From: Streptomyces akebiae
GTDB taxonomy: Bacteria; Actinomycetota; Actinomycetes; Streptomycetales; Streptomycetaceae
Direction of reading: 5' to 3'
Length of the DNA stretch: 64,000 nt
NCBI RefSeq assembly: GCF_019599145.1
Contig: NZ_CP080647.1
Coordinates: forward strand, 9,362,001-9,426,000
Shown here piece by piece: positions 1 to 7,879 of this stretch (position 1 is the stretch's first letter; the number at the start of each line of letters is the position of its first letter). Both the position numbers and the translations under genes were made by a program. A model generated the notes under the pieces. The model had not been told where the DNA came from, ran no database searches, and worked only from the letters and a program-made list of their open reading frames with translations.

Positions 1-210
1 GACTCGGGACGCCAGTTCCGATCCGTGGCGGCCGGCCAGGGAACGCAGGTCGAAGTCGATGTCGACGGCTGCGGCGGCACATGCCCCGGCCCAGTCGCCG
101 ACGGCACGACGGGCGGTCGCAGTCTCGATCATGGAGGGTGGCACGGCGAACTCGCGCACGCGCGACCAGAAGGAAAGCCGGGGATCCCCGTTCGCGACAT
201 CGGTGAGCAT
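1..210 (-). CDS. hypothetical protein, N-terminal fragment (runs off the left edge)
   Basis: The first 70 codons of a minus-strand gene are visible, starting with ATG at 210. The peptide begins MLTDVANGDPRLSFW and continues without a stop to base 1. It has ordinary coding character with GC-rich third positions. A helix rich in Ala (GDWAGACAAAAVDIDFDL) follows the first 35 residues. No signal peptide, membrane segment or recognisable catalytic motif is present in this part, and I do not recognise the family. It diverges from the exporter gene at 485, and the 274 bp between them must hold both promoters. Confidence 0.6.
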   Translation of the reverse strand, partial: MLTDVANGDPRLSFWSRVREFAVPPSMIETATARRAVGDWAGACAAAAVDIDFDLRSLAGRHGSELASRV

Positions 211-430
211 CAGCACTCACCTTGCGCGGACGGGACCCCCATTCTGCTGAGGGAATGAGTAGTCATCGCGGGGATCGTAACGCCGCCCGTCTCGCTCCCG
301 CACCTGTTTTTCGACCTGGTGCACGCGCTCACCCCCGACGCTCTGGACGGGCCACCGCACGCGCCCCGCCGCGTGGACGCCTCGAACCGCCCCAGTGGTG
401 CGGGCCAGGGCACCGGCGTACGGTCGAACA

Positions 431-460
431 GTGAACGCGGTGGTGGACGCGACCGTTCAC
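431..460. promoter_or_regulatory. inverted repeat upstream of MFS exporter, possible operator
   Basis: GTGAACG at 431-437 is repeated in inverted form as CGTTCAC at 454-460. It lies 25 bp before the exporter start codon. Exporters of this class are often controlled by TetR-type repressors, so this may be an operator. No regulator gene is visible next to it; one could lie left of the window. The arms are only 7 bp, so chance is possible. Confidence 0.35.
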
Positions 461-484
461 CTCACCCTGCCTTTGCGACACGTC

Positions 485-2041
485 ATGAGCGATCCGCAGC
501 CGATCTCCCCCGCGCGGACCACCACCTCGGAAGCAGGTGGTGGTGGGAGTGCGATGGCGTTGTTCGTCATCGCGTCGTGTCAGTTGATGGTGGTGCTGGA
601 CATCACCATCGTGAACATCGCGCTGCCGGACATCCAGCGGTCGCTGGGCTTCTCGACGACGAGCCTGGCGTGGGTGGTCAACGCCTACACGCTGACGTTC
701 GGTGGGCTGTTGCTGCTGGGCGGACGAGTCGGCGACATCCTCGGCCGGCGGCGGGTGTTCGTCTTCGGCGTGCTGCTGTTCGTGCTGGCCTCACTGCTCG
801 GCGGTCTCGCCCAGAACGAGGCTCAACTCCTCGCCGCCCGCGCCCTCCAGGGCGTCGGCGGTGCCATCGCGTCCCCGACGGCCCTGGCGCTGATCAGTAC
901 GACGTTCCGCGAAGGCCCCGAACGCAACCGCGCGTTCGGGGTGTTCGCTGCGGTCTCGGCGGGCGGCGGCGCGATCGGTCTGCTCGCGGGCGGCATCCTC
1001 GTGGAGTGGCTGAACTGGCGGTGGGTGTTGTTCGTCAACGTGCCGATCGGACTGCTGATCGCGCTGGCGACGCCCCGCTGGATCAAGGAGTCCGAACGGC
1101 ACCCGGGCCACTTCGACATCACCGGCGCGCTCACCTCGACGCTGGGCATGGTGCTCCTGGTGTACGGCTTCATCCGGGCCGCGCAGGAGGGCTGGCGGGA
1201 CGGACTGACGCTGGCGTCGTTCGTCGGCGCCGCCGTGCTGCTCGCGGTGTTCGTCCTGGTGGAGCGGCGGTCCCGGCAGCCGATCACCCCCCTGCACATG
1301 TTCGCCGACCGCAACCGCGCCGGCACGTACGGGATCATGCTGTGCCTGGCCGCCGCGATCTTCGGCATGTTCTTCTTCCTGACGCTCTTCACCCAGAACG
1401 TCCTGAACTTCAGCCCCCTGGCCACGGGCTTCGCGTTCCTGCCGGTCAGCGCGGTCATCGCGATCGGCGCGGGACTGACCTCACGGTTCCTGCCCGTGTT
1501 CGGGCCCAAGCCGTTCATGGTGGTGGGCGCGGTCCTGGCGGCGGCGGGCCTGGGATGGCTCACCCTGACCGACGTCCACTCCACCTACGCCGGCAGCGTG
1601 CTCGGCCCGATGCTCGTCTTCAGCCTGGGCATGGGCATGGAGTTCGTCGCACTGACCCTGATGGCGCTCTCCGACGTCACCCCCGCGGAGACCGGCGCGG
1701 CCTCCGGGCTCCTCAACGCCACCCAGCAGGTCGGCGGTTCGCTCGGCCTCTCCATCCTCGTCACGATGTACGGCACGGCCAGCACCGACGAGGCGGAGAA
1801 GCAGGTCCCGGACTTCCTCTCCCAGGCGACCCCGGCCGAGCGCCTGGAGTTCCGGCGGACCGGGGAGCTTCCGCCGCCCTGGGCCGACGAGGTGCTCACC
1901 GCGGGTGTCTCGGCCGCCTTCGTGATGGCTGCCGTCTTCACCGTGATCGCGGCCCTGATCGCCGTACTGGCCATCCAGGTCAGGCCCTCCGACCTGGAGC
2001 GGCTGCAGGGCGGGACGGGCACCGGCGCGCCACCCGGCTGA
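485..2041 (+). CDS. DHA2-family (EmrB/QacA type) MFS drug exporter
   Basis: A 518-residue integral membrane protein of the 14-helix drug:H+ antiporter-2 family. The first helix carries the family signature LDITIVNIALPDIQRS. The loop after helix 2 has the MFS motif A variant GGRVGDILGRRRVF, and the helix-5 antiporter motif appears as AGGGAIGLLAGG, with leucine where proline is usual. Many hydrophobic segments follow to about residue 500, and the tail is short and polar. I chose ATG 485 because the peptide MSDPQPIS starts a typical cytoplasmic leader; in-frame starts further upstream, to 395, add an unlikely basic extension. It probably exports a toxic compound or antibiotic. The substrate cannot be read from sequence. 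Confidence 0.9.
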   Translation: MSDPQPISPARTTTSEAGGGGSAMALFVIASCQLMVVLDITIVNIALPDIQRSLGFSTTSLAWVVNAYTLTFGGLLLLGGRVGDILGRRRVFVFGVLLFVLASLLGGLAQNEAQLLAARALQGVGGAIASPTALALISTTFREGPERNRAFGVFAAVSAGGGAIGLLAGGILVEWLNWRWVLFVNVPIGLLIALATPRWIKESERHPGHFDITGALTSTLGMVLLVYGFIRAAQEGWRDGLTLASFVGAAVLLAVFVLVERRSRQPITPLHMFADRNRAGTYGIMLCLAAAIFGMFFFLTLFTQNVLNFSPLATGFAFLPVSAVIAIGAGLTSRFLPVFGPKPFMVVGAVLAAAGLGWLTLTDVHSTYAGSVLGPMLVFSLGMGMEFVALTLMALSDVTPAETGAASGLLNATQQVGGSLGLSILVTMYGTASTDEAEKQVPDFLSQATPAERLEFRRTGELPPPWADEVLTAGVSAAFVMAAVFTVIAALIAVLAIQVRPSDLERLQGGTGTGAPPG

Positions 2042-2062
2042 GGCGCGGCGCGCCGACGTACG

Positions 2063-3721
2063 TCAACTCGCCGTGCAGGAAACTCCGTTGAGGGTGAACG
2101 CGGTCGGTGCCGGGTTGGTGGAGCCGCGGGTCGCCGTGAAGCCGAGAGTCACCGAACCCGCCGCGGGGATGTTCGCGGTGTACGAGGCGGCGGTGACGGT
2201 CACGTCCGCGCCGGCCTGGGTCGCCGTACCACCCCACAGGTGGGAGACGCGCTGGCCGCCGGCGAAGGTCCAGCGGAGGGTCCAGCCGTCGATCGCCGAG
2301 GTTCCGGTGTTGCGCAGGACGAGTTCGCCCTGGAAGCCGCCGGACCACTCGCCCGTCACCCGGTAGCCGACGGCGCAGGCCGCCGTGGAACCGCCCGAGG
2401 CCGTCGTGAGAGTCACCGTTCCCGAGCGGGGCGAGCGGTTGCCGGCCGCGTCGCGGGCGTAGACGGCGAAGGTGTACGAGGTGGCGGGCGTCAGACCCGT
2501 GAGCGTGGTGGAGGTGTCTGCCGTGGTCGTCGCGCCGGACTCGCCGGTGCCGTTGACGCGGACCACGTCATAGCCGGTGACACCGGTCGCGTCGGTGGCG
2601 GCGGCCCAGGTCAGGGTCGCCGACGAGGAGGTCACCCCGGAGGCGGTCGGGGTGCCGGGCGCGGTCGGGGGAGTGGTGTCGCCGCCGGAGGCCGAGTAGA
2701 TCGCGGCCTCCTTCGCCGTGGCGGCGATGCCGTTCGCGCCGTTGAAGAGGCGTTGCCCCCAGCCGGTCAGCTGGTTCGGGTCGAAGCCGGTGACCATGTC
2801 CAGATACTCGACGCCGCCGCCGTTGCCGCTCCAGGACCAGCCGAGGTAGCCGATGCCGAGCCGCTGCGCGGTGGCGAGGATGGCGTCCTCGTCGGGGTTG
2901 CCGTCGGAGTGGTCGTGCCCGAACTCGCCCACCACCAGGGGGAGTTTCGCGGCGACGAACCGGTTGAGGTAGTCGCTCACCTCGGCCGCCGTGTCGAAGA
3001 CGCCGTACATGTGGATGGAGAAGACCGTGTTGGCGTCCGGGTCGGCGGCGAAGACCGACGCGGCGTTGTCGCGCATCGTGAACGCCCAGTCCTGGCCCCA
3101 GTTGGGGGCGTCGACCATGAGGGTGTGGTCGAAGCCGGCGGTGCGCAGCCGCTGGATCGCCGCCTTGGTGTCGGCCGTCCAGCCCGCGTAGTCGTTGTTG
3201 CCGTACGGCTCGTTGCCGAGGTTGACGATGACATGATCCTCCTGGCCGGTGAGTGCGCTCCGCACACCGATCCAGTAGTCGGCGGCCCGCGCGAGCGTGA
3301 CGGCCCCGCTCTGCTCGCCGTATCCCGTCGTGTCGTGCACCTCCAGGACACAGATGAGCCGATTGCGCTTGCACTGCGCCACGACGTTCGCCACGTCGGC
3401 GGTGTCGTTGCGGGTCCACCGGTCACCGCTGGAGAGGACCACCCGCACCGTGTTGGCGCCCTTGGCCTTGATGTGGGCCAGTGCGCCGATCTGGTTCGGG
3501 TACCAGGTGTGGGCGTGGTTCACGCCCCGCATCACGAAGTCGTTGCCCGACCGCTCCAGCAGCCGACCGTTCTCGACCCGGAATCCGGCGGGGGCCGCCG
3601 GTGCCGCCTGCGCCGGAGGGCCGAAGGCGAACAGGGGGAGCAGCAGGCCGAGGAGGGCCGCGGCGAGTGCGGCGACGTGTGGGGGGCGTGGGCGGGCCGG
3701 GGTGCGCGTACGGGATCTCAT
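2063..3721 (-). CDS. secreted GH5-family glycoside hydrolase (mannanase/cellulase type) with FnIII and CBM2
   Basis: A 552-residue secreted enzyme. Residues 1-39 form a signal peptide ending PPAQA. The GH5 catalytic domain (about 45-345) shows the acid/base glutamate in NLGNEPYG (E171) and the nucleophile in VVGEFGH (E266). RGVNHAHTWY near residue 65 resembles bacterial endo-beta-1,4-mannanases of subfamily 8, so mannan is the likely substrate, although cellulase activity is not excluded. A fibronectin type III domain (about 351-440) and a family 2 carbohydrate-binding module (about 449-552, flanking Cys449 and Cys549) follow. ATG 3721 starts the signal peptide; the frame is open further upstream, but that stretch has no leader character. 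No CebR-type box was seen in the 166 bp upstream. Confidence 0.9.
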   Translation of the reverse strand: MRSRTRTPARPRPPHVAALAAALLGLLLPLFAFGPPAQAAPAAPAGFRVENGRLLERSGNDFVMRGVNHAHTWYPNQIGALAHIKAKGANTVRVVLSSGDRWTRNDTADVANVVAQCKRNRLICVLEVHDTTGYGEQSGAVTLARAADYWIGVRSALTGQEDHVIVNLGNEPYGNNDYAGWTADTKAAIQRLRTAGFDHTLMVDAPNWGQDWAFTMRDNAASVFAADPDANTVFSIHMYGVFDTAAEVSDYLNRFVAAKLPLVVGEFGHDHSDGNPDEDAILATAQRLGIGYLGWSWSGNGGGVEYLDMVTGFDPNQLTGWGQRLFNGANGIAATAKEAAIYSASGGDTTPPTAPGTPTASGVTSSSATLTWAAATDATGVTGYDVVRVNGTGESGATTTADTSTTLTGLTPATSYTFAVYARDAAGNRSPRSGTVTLTTASGGSTAACAVGYRVTGEWSGGFQGELVLRNTGTSAIDGWTLRWTFAGGQRVSHLWGGTATQAGADVTVTAASYTANIPAAGSVTLGFTATRGSTNPAPTAFTLNGVSCTAS

Positions 3722-3887
3722 GGCGGCTCCAGCGAAGGGGGTGAGGGGGTGCCTGGGGAGTGCGGGACGGGGACGAGCGGACTGTGGCGGCGGAGGGGAG
3801 GCGAGCGGTGCCGTGGGCTGCACCGCCCGCCGGAATCCCTCGTCGGGTGGCCGGCGGATCGGGCTCTCCGTCCCCGCCGGCCCACCG

Positions 3888-4994
3888 TCACGAGGAGGCG
3901 GCCCGGGCCGTGCAGCCGACCGTCGCCGACGGCGTCCCGGCCGTCGTGGACGTCGTGGCGACGAACCCGAACGTGGTGCTCGCGCCCGGCGCGAGCGTGC
4001 CGTTCCACGAGGCGTGGGTGACCGTGGCCGTACCGTCGGCCGCCGTGGTCGAGGTCCCGTTCCAGACCTGGGTGAGCCGGGCCCCGGCGGCCGGGACGAC
4101 GGTCACGGTCCACCCCGCGACGGTCGCCGCGGACGTGTTGGTGACGGTCACCTCGCCCTGGTAGCCGCCCTGCCAGACGTTGGTGGCCCGGAAGGCCGCG
4201 GAGCACGTCCGACCGCCACCCGGATCGCCCGGGTCCCCGGGATCACCCGGTACCCCCGCGTCCAGCACCGCGCTCAGCGCCGGATACCAGCGGGCGGCGA
4301 TCCGTTCGTCCCCGGCCGCGTTCGGATGCACCCCGTCGTAGGTGTGGGTCTCCGTACTGAACCCCGTCCACTGGTCCACCACGGTCACGGGTGAGTCGGG
4401 GGTGCTCGTCGTCCGGGCCCAGTCGGGGATCCGCGCGTTGAAGTCGACGACGCGCTGTGCGCAGCCTGTGCAGCCATCGGGGTTCATGGGGATGAGTTGC
4501 GCGACCAGGATCCGCATGTGCGGGTTGGAGGCCCGCATCTGTCCGACCAGCTTCGTGTACGCGGCGAGGATGCGGTCCGGTGCGATGCTGCTCCACACGT
4601 CGTTCGTGCCGAAGTGCATGACAACGATGTCCGGAAGCGTCGCGGCCAGTCGGCCGGGCAGCAGGTCCTGGTCGGCGACCTGGGTCACCAACTCGCCGCC
4701 GTGGCCCTCGTTGTCGCCGTCGTGGGCCTGCCCGCAGCCCTGCGTGCCGAGGGTGCCGACGAAGTCGATGTCCGTGTGACCGGTGTTCTGCAGACGGTTC
4801 CAGAGCACGGCTCGCCAGCAGCCGGGCGAGCCGGTGATCGAGTCGCCGAGCGGCATGACGCGGACGGGAGCCGCGGCCGTGCCGGCCGCGGCGGAGGCGA
4901 CCGGCGCGAACGTCGGTCCGGAGCAGAGGAACAGGGCGGCCAGCAGGCCGAGGAGCGGCAGATGCCGTAAGGGGGAGTGGCGGGTGCTGCGCAT
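3888..4994 (-). CDS. secreted SGNH-hydrolase acetyl(xylan) esterase, CE3-like, with CBM2
   Basis: A 368-residue secreted esterase. A signal peptide (1-36) precedes an SGNH hydrolase domain with block I PLGDSITG (catalytic Ser52), block III GTND (Asn131) and block V DGVHPN (Asp220, His223). The GSPGCWRAVLW context is typical of CE3 acetylxylan esterases. A short Gly-Asp-Pro repeat linker leads to a C-terminal CBM2 (about 270-368). ATG 4994 is preceded by AGGGAAGGGA. The gene is divergent from the PL9 lyase at 5202. Its promoter carries a perfect TGGGAGCGCTCCCA palindrome, suggesting induction by cello- or xylo-oligosaccharides. It probably removes acetyl groups from hemicellulose or pectin outside the cell. 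Confidence 0.88.
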   Translation of the reverse strand: MRSTRHSPLRHLPLLGLLAALFLCSGPTFAPVASAAAGTAAAPVRVMPLGDSITGSPGCWRAVLWNRLQNTGHTDIDFVGTLGTQGCGQAHDGDNEGHGGELVTQVADQDLLPGRLAATLPDIVVMHFGTNDVWSSIAPDRILAAYTKLVGQMRASNPHMRILVAQLIPMNPDGCTGCAQRVVDFNARIPDWARTTSTPDSPVTVVDQWTGFSTETHTYDGVHPNAAGDERIAARWYPALSAVLDAGVPGDPGDPGDPGGGRTCSAAFRATNVWQGGYQGEVTVTNTSAATVAGWTVTVVPAAGARLTQVWNGTSTTAADGTATVTHASWNGTLAPGASTTFGFVATTSTTAGTPSATVGCTARAASS

Positions 4995-5016
4995 GGTGGT
5001 CCCTTCCCTGGTGAGA

Positions 5017-5064
5017 TGGGAGCGCTCCCAGCCGAACATGCCACTGTTGTCATTGACGCGTCAA
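5017..5064 (-). promoter_or_regulatory. promoter with CebR-type operator of the SGNH esterase gene
   Basis: Reading the minus strand, TTGACG (5064-5059) and CATGTT (5040-5035) are 18 bp apart and form a plausible -35/-10 pair. The 14-bp perfect palindrome TGGGAGCGCTCCCA lies at 5017-5030, just downstream of the -10, where a bound repressor would cover the start site. This sequence is identical to the known CebR box of Streptomyces, the cellobiose/cellotriose-responsive LacI-family repressor. That CebR itself binds here is inference. Confidence 0.75.
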
Positions 5065-5124
5065 GGTGGTGGACGTGACCTCTCGATCGTTCATGGACGG
5101 GAACAGATATCACGTGCATGGATA

Positions 5125-5175
5125 TTGACGTGCTCGGGACAAGCATCCTAGCTTCCGGGTTGGAAAGCGCTTTCC
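5125..5175 (+). promoter_or_regulatory. promoter with LacI-type operator of the PL9 pectate lyase gene
   Basis: TTGACG (5125-5130) and TAGCTT (5149-5154) are 18 bp apart. A perfect 14-bp palindrome GGAAAGCGCTTTCC lies at 5162-5175, immediately downstream. It shares the AGCGCT core with the CebR box on the other strand but differs in both arms, so a different LacI-family repressor is likely. Confidence 0.65.
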
Positions 5176-5201
5176 CCTCACGCCTGTCCGGGAGACGACC
5201 C

Positions 5202-6395
5202 ATGCGTCCACAGCGATTCACCGCCTGCGTAGGCCTGTTGAGCGTCCTGGCGGGCGGGCTCCTCGCCCTGTCCGCCCCCGCCGCCCACGCCGCCACCAGC
5301 CTCTACGTGGCGACCAACGGCAATGACGGCAACGCCGGCACCCTGGCGGCACCACTGCGGACCGTGCAGCGCGCCGTGGACCTGGCGCAGGCGGGCGACT
5401 CGATCCTCATCCGGGGCGGGACGTACGCCCCGAGCAGCAACATCCAGCTGCTCAAGAGCGGTACGGCGAGTCAGCCGATCAGGATGGGCAACTACCACGG
5501 CGAACGGGTCGTCATCGACGGCGAGGGCATGCCGTACACGCCCGGCGCGGTGGGCTCCAGCATCCCGCGGGCCCAGCGGGGCGCGATCCACATCGAGGGG
5601 GAGCACTGGCGACTGAGCGGTCTGGAGATCGTCAACGGGCCGTACGGGATCTTCGGAGTCGACACCGGCGGCAATGTCTTCGAGCGGCTGGTCACCCGGA
5701 ACAACTACGAGTCCGGGGTGCACATCCAGGGTGCGTCGAGCGGCAACCAGTTCATCAACCTGGACAGCCACGGCAACCGCGATCCGCGCAAGAACGGGGA
5801 GAGCGCCGACGGCCTGGCCATCAAGGAGGGCTCCGGGACAGGGAACGTGGTGCGCGGTGCCCGGTTGTGGAACAACTCCGACGACGGGCTGGACTTCTGG
5901 GAGTTCCTCTCCCCGGTAACGGTCGAGGGGAGCGTCGCGTACGCCAACGGTTACAACCGCTGGAACCTCCCGAACTACACCGGTGACGGCAACGGTTTCA
6001 AGCTGGGCGGCGGCGGTGACGAGGACCTGCCCGCGGCCCATGTGGTGCGGGGCGCCATGGCCTGGGACAACTCCGCCGGTGGTTTCATCGACAACGCCAA
6101 CCCGGGCGCGCTGGTCGCCGAGCGTTGCACCGCGTGGCGCAACAAGGGCACCGGGTTCGACTTCGCCGACGCCGACGGCACGCTGACGAAGAACCTCTCG
6201 GTGGCCAACGGCACGAACGTCTCGCTGGGTGCGAATTCCGGTGGCAGCGGCAACTCCTGGAATCTTGGGGGTAGTTGGTCCTTCGTGAGCACCGACGCGG
6301 CTACGATCACCGGGCCCAGGGCGGCCGACGGCTCGATCCCGGCCTCGACCTTCCTGCGGCCCTCGAACGGCGCGGACGTCGGGGCGCGACTCTGA
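5202..6395 (+). CDS. secreted pectate lyase, PL9-like right-handed beta-helix
   Basis: A 397-residue secreted protein. The signal peptide ends AAHA at residue 30. The rest is a single parallel beta-helix. The segment around residues 202-270 (SADGLAIKEG, NNSDDGLDFWEF, GDGNGFKLGG) matches polysaccharide lyase family 9. The aspartates provide the calcium site, and Lys267 in GNGFKLGG sits where the family's catalytic base is found. Family 9 enzymes cleave polygalacturonate or rhamnogalacturonan by beta-elimination. ATG 5202 follows GGGAG; the frame is open upstream to 5118, but that part overlaps the promoter. It is divergent from the SGNH esterase, so the pair would act together on acetylated pectin or hemicellulose. 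Confidence 0.88.
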   Translation: MRPQRFTACVGLLSVLAGGLLALSAPAAHAATSLYVATNGNDGNAGTLAAPLRTVQRAVDLAQAGDSILIRGGTYAPSSNIQLLKSGTASQPIRMGNYHGERVVIDGEGMPYTPGAVGSSIPRAQRGAIHIEGEHWRLSGLEIVNGPYGIFGVDTGGNVFERLVTRNNYESGVHIQGASSGNQFINLDSHGNRDPRKNGESADGLAIKEGSGTGNVVRGARLWNNSDDGLDFWEFLSPVTVEGSVAYANGYNRWNLPNYTGDGNGFKLGGGGDEDLPAAHVVRGAMAWDNSAGGFIDNANPGALVAERCTAWRNKGTGFDFADADGTLTKNLSVANGTNVSLGANSGGSGNSWNLGGSWSFVSTDAATITGPRAADGSIPASTFLRPSNGADVGARL

Positions 6396-6608
6396 CGGGT
6401 TCGCGCATCGCGGAACCTCGAGGAGGGGGTGGCGCGCGGCGCCGGTCCTCGGGGCGATCCGCCGGAGGCCGGCTGCCGCACGGCTTTGGGGGCGGCCTCA
6501 CGACACCCGCCGCTCACACACCCGAACAGTCGGTGGCTGATGTGCGACCCCTGGCGGCCACCGCGAGGGGTGGGCAGCGCGGCCCGTCCCCCAACGGATG
6601 TTGCTCGC

Positions 6609-6848
6609 AAGTGGCGCGGCAGGCAATGTTCGCCCGTTGAGGAGCGGCGTCGTGGGGGTACCTCCCGGTCGAGCGCAGCCGAGACTGGGGGAGCGTGCTC
6701 TCGGCGTGCCGGCCGGAAGTCCTCGTACTGGACGTACTCGCGCTTCGGCCGGTGCGGCGGTGGGGGCCCCTCCCGCTCGGGCGAAGCCGAGAGTGGGGGA
6801 GCGTGCCGGGCGTCGCGACGGGGCGAACGTCGCCCGTCGCGGCACCAG
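6609..6848. repeat. MITE-like repeat, copy A (about 240 bp)
   Basis: The left end (GCGCGGCAGGCAA near 6614) and the right end (CGCCCGTCGCGGCAC near 6831) form an imperfect terminal inverted repeat. The interior matches the element at 24691-24859. Copy A has two extra hairpin modules, near 6650-6705 and 6764-6812, each with a GTGGGGG...CTCCC...GTGGGGGAG layout; both are lacking in the other copy. The element ends 11 bp before the stop codon of the DUF21 gene at 6860, so it may supply or disturb the terminator. The 213 bp between the lyase stop (6395) and this element hold no gene I can support. Confidence 0.7.
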
Positions 6849-6859
6849 GTGGACAGAGG

Positions 6860-7879
6860 TCAGGCCGCCTGTGGCTGCAGGTAGCGGGCGAGCAGGTCGT
6901 CCAGGCTGACCATGCCGGTGAGGCGGCCGGTGTCGTCGCAGACGAGTGCGAGTGTGGCGCGGTGCCTGCGGAGCAGGTCGATCGCCTCGGCGACCGTGGC
7001 GTCCGAGGTGAGCTCCGGTACGGGCCGGGCCAGGGCGCGGGCGGTGACGGTACGGCCCTGAGCGCGGGCGACCAGCGCGTCGCGGGCGTGGACCGAGCCG
7101 AGGACGGCGCCGCCCTCGCGGACCAGGAGCCGGGTGCGGTCGTGGTCGGCGGCGGTGCGCAGGATGTCGTCGAGGCCGGCGTGGCCGTCGACCGCGGTGA
7201 TCTCGGCGGCCGGGACCTGGAGGTCGCCCACGGGTGTCTGCGGTTCGGTCAGGGAGCGGGTGATCAGCTCGGAGTCGGTCTCGCTGATCAGGCCGAGCCG
7301 CTGCGACTCCTCGACGAGATGCGTGAGCTGCTCGCGGTTGTGGACGGAGGCCAGCTCGTCGCGCGGGGTGATCCGACACAGCCGTACGAGGGCGTTGCTG
7401 ATCTGGTCGAGCAGCCAGATCAGCGGCCGTACCGCCTTCACCACGCCCCTGAAGAGCGGGGAGAGCAGCATCGCGGAGCGCTCGGGGTGGGCGATGGCCC
7501 AGGACTTGGGGGCCATCTCGCCGAGGACCATGTGCAGGAACACCACGACGGCCATGGCGAACGCGAAGGCCACCGCGTAGCTGAGCGCGCTGGGCAGGCC
7601 CAGGTCATGCAGCAGCGGGTCGAGTTCGTGCGAGATGGCGGGCTTGGACACGGAGCCCAGGCCCAGGGTGCACACGGTGATGCCGAGCTGGGCGCCGGCC
7701 AGCATCAGCGACAGCTCGCGCATGCCCGCGAGGGCCGCCTTGGCGCCGCGTCGGCCCTCGGCCGCGGCCTTCTCCATGCGGTGCCGCTTGGCGGCGACCA
7801 GCGCGAACTCGGCGGCGACGAAGAAGGCACTGCCGATCAACAGGAGCACGGTGACGAAGAGTGCCATCGGGAAACTCAT
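6860..7879 (-). CDS. DUF21/CBS-pair membrane protein (CNNM/CorC-HlyC family), short form
   Basis: A 339-residue protein with an N-terminal DUF21 transmembrane domain (about 1-190, including FFVAAEFALVAAKRHR and MVLGEMAPKSWAIAHPE) and a CBS-domain pair (about 205-330). It lacks the C-terminal CorC/TransporterAssoc domain present in its partner. Proteins of this family are linked to Mg2+ or Co2+ efflux and metal homeostasis. It overlaps the upstream gene by 4 bp (ATGA), so the two are translationally coupled and may form a hetero-oligomer. The same long-short arrangement is repeated in the next gene pair. The transported ion is inferred from the family only. Confidence 0.88.
   Translation of the reverse strand: MSFPMALFVTVLLLIGSAFFVAAEFALVAAKRHRMEKAAAEGRRGAKAALAGMRELSLMLAGAQLGITVCTLGLGSVSKPAISHELDPLLHDLGLPSALSYAVAFAFAMAVVVFLHMVLGEMAPKSWAIAHPERSAMLLSPLFRGVVKAVRPLIWLLDQISNALVRLCRITPRDELASVHNREQLTHLVEESQRLGLISETDSELITRSLTEPQTPVGDLQVPAAEITAVDGHAGLDDILRTAADHDRTRLLVREGGAVLGSVHARDALVARAQGRTVTARALARPVPELTSDATVAEAIDLLRRHRATLALVCDDTGRLTGMVSLDDLLARYLQPQAA

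Noticed and set aside
2240..4021. A 593-codon plus-strand open frame opposite GH5 and the SGNH gene
   Set aside because: Translation is Gly/Arg/Val-rich without motifs; the minus-strand enzymes are unambiguous.
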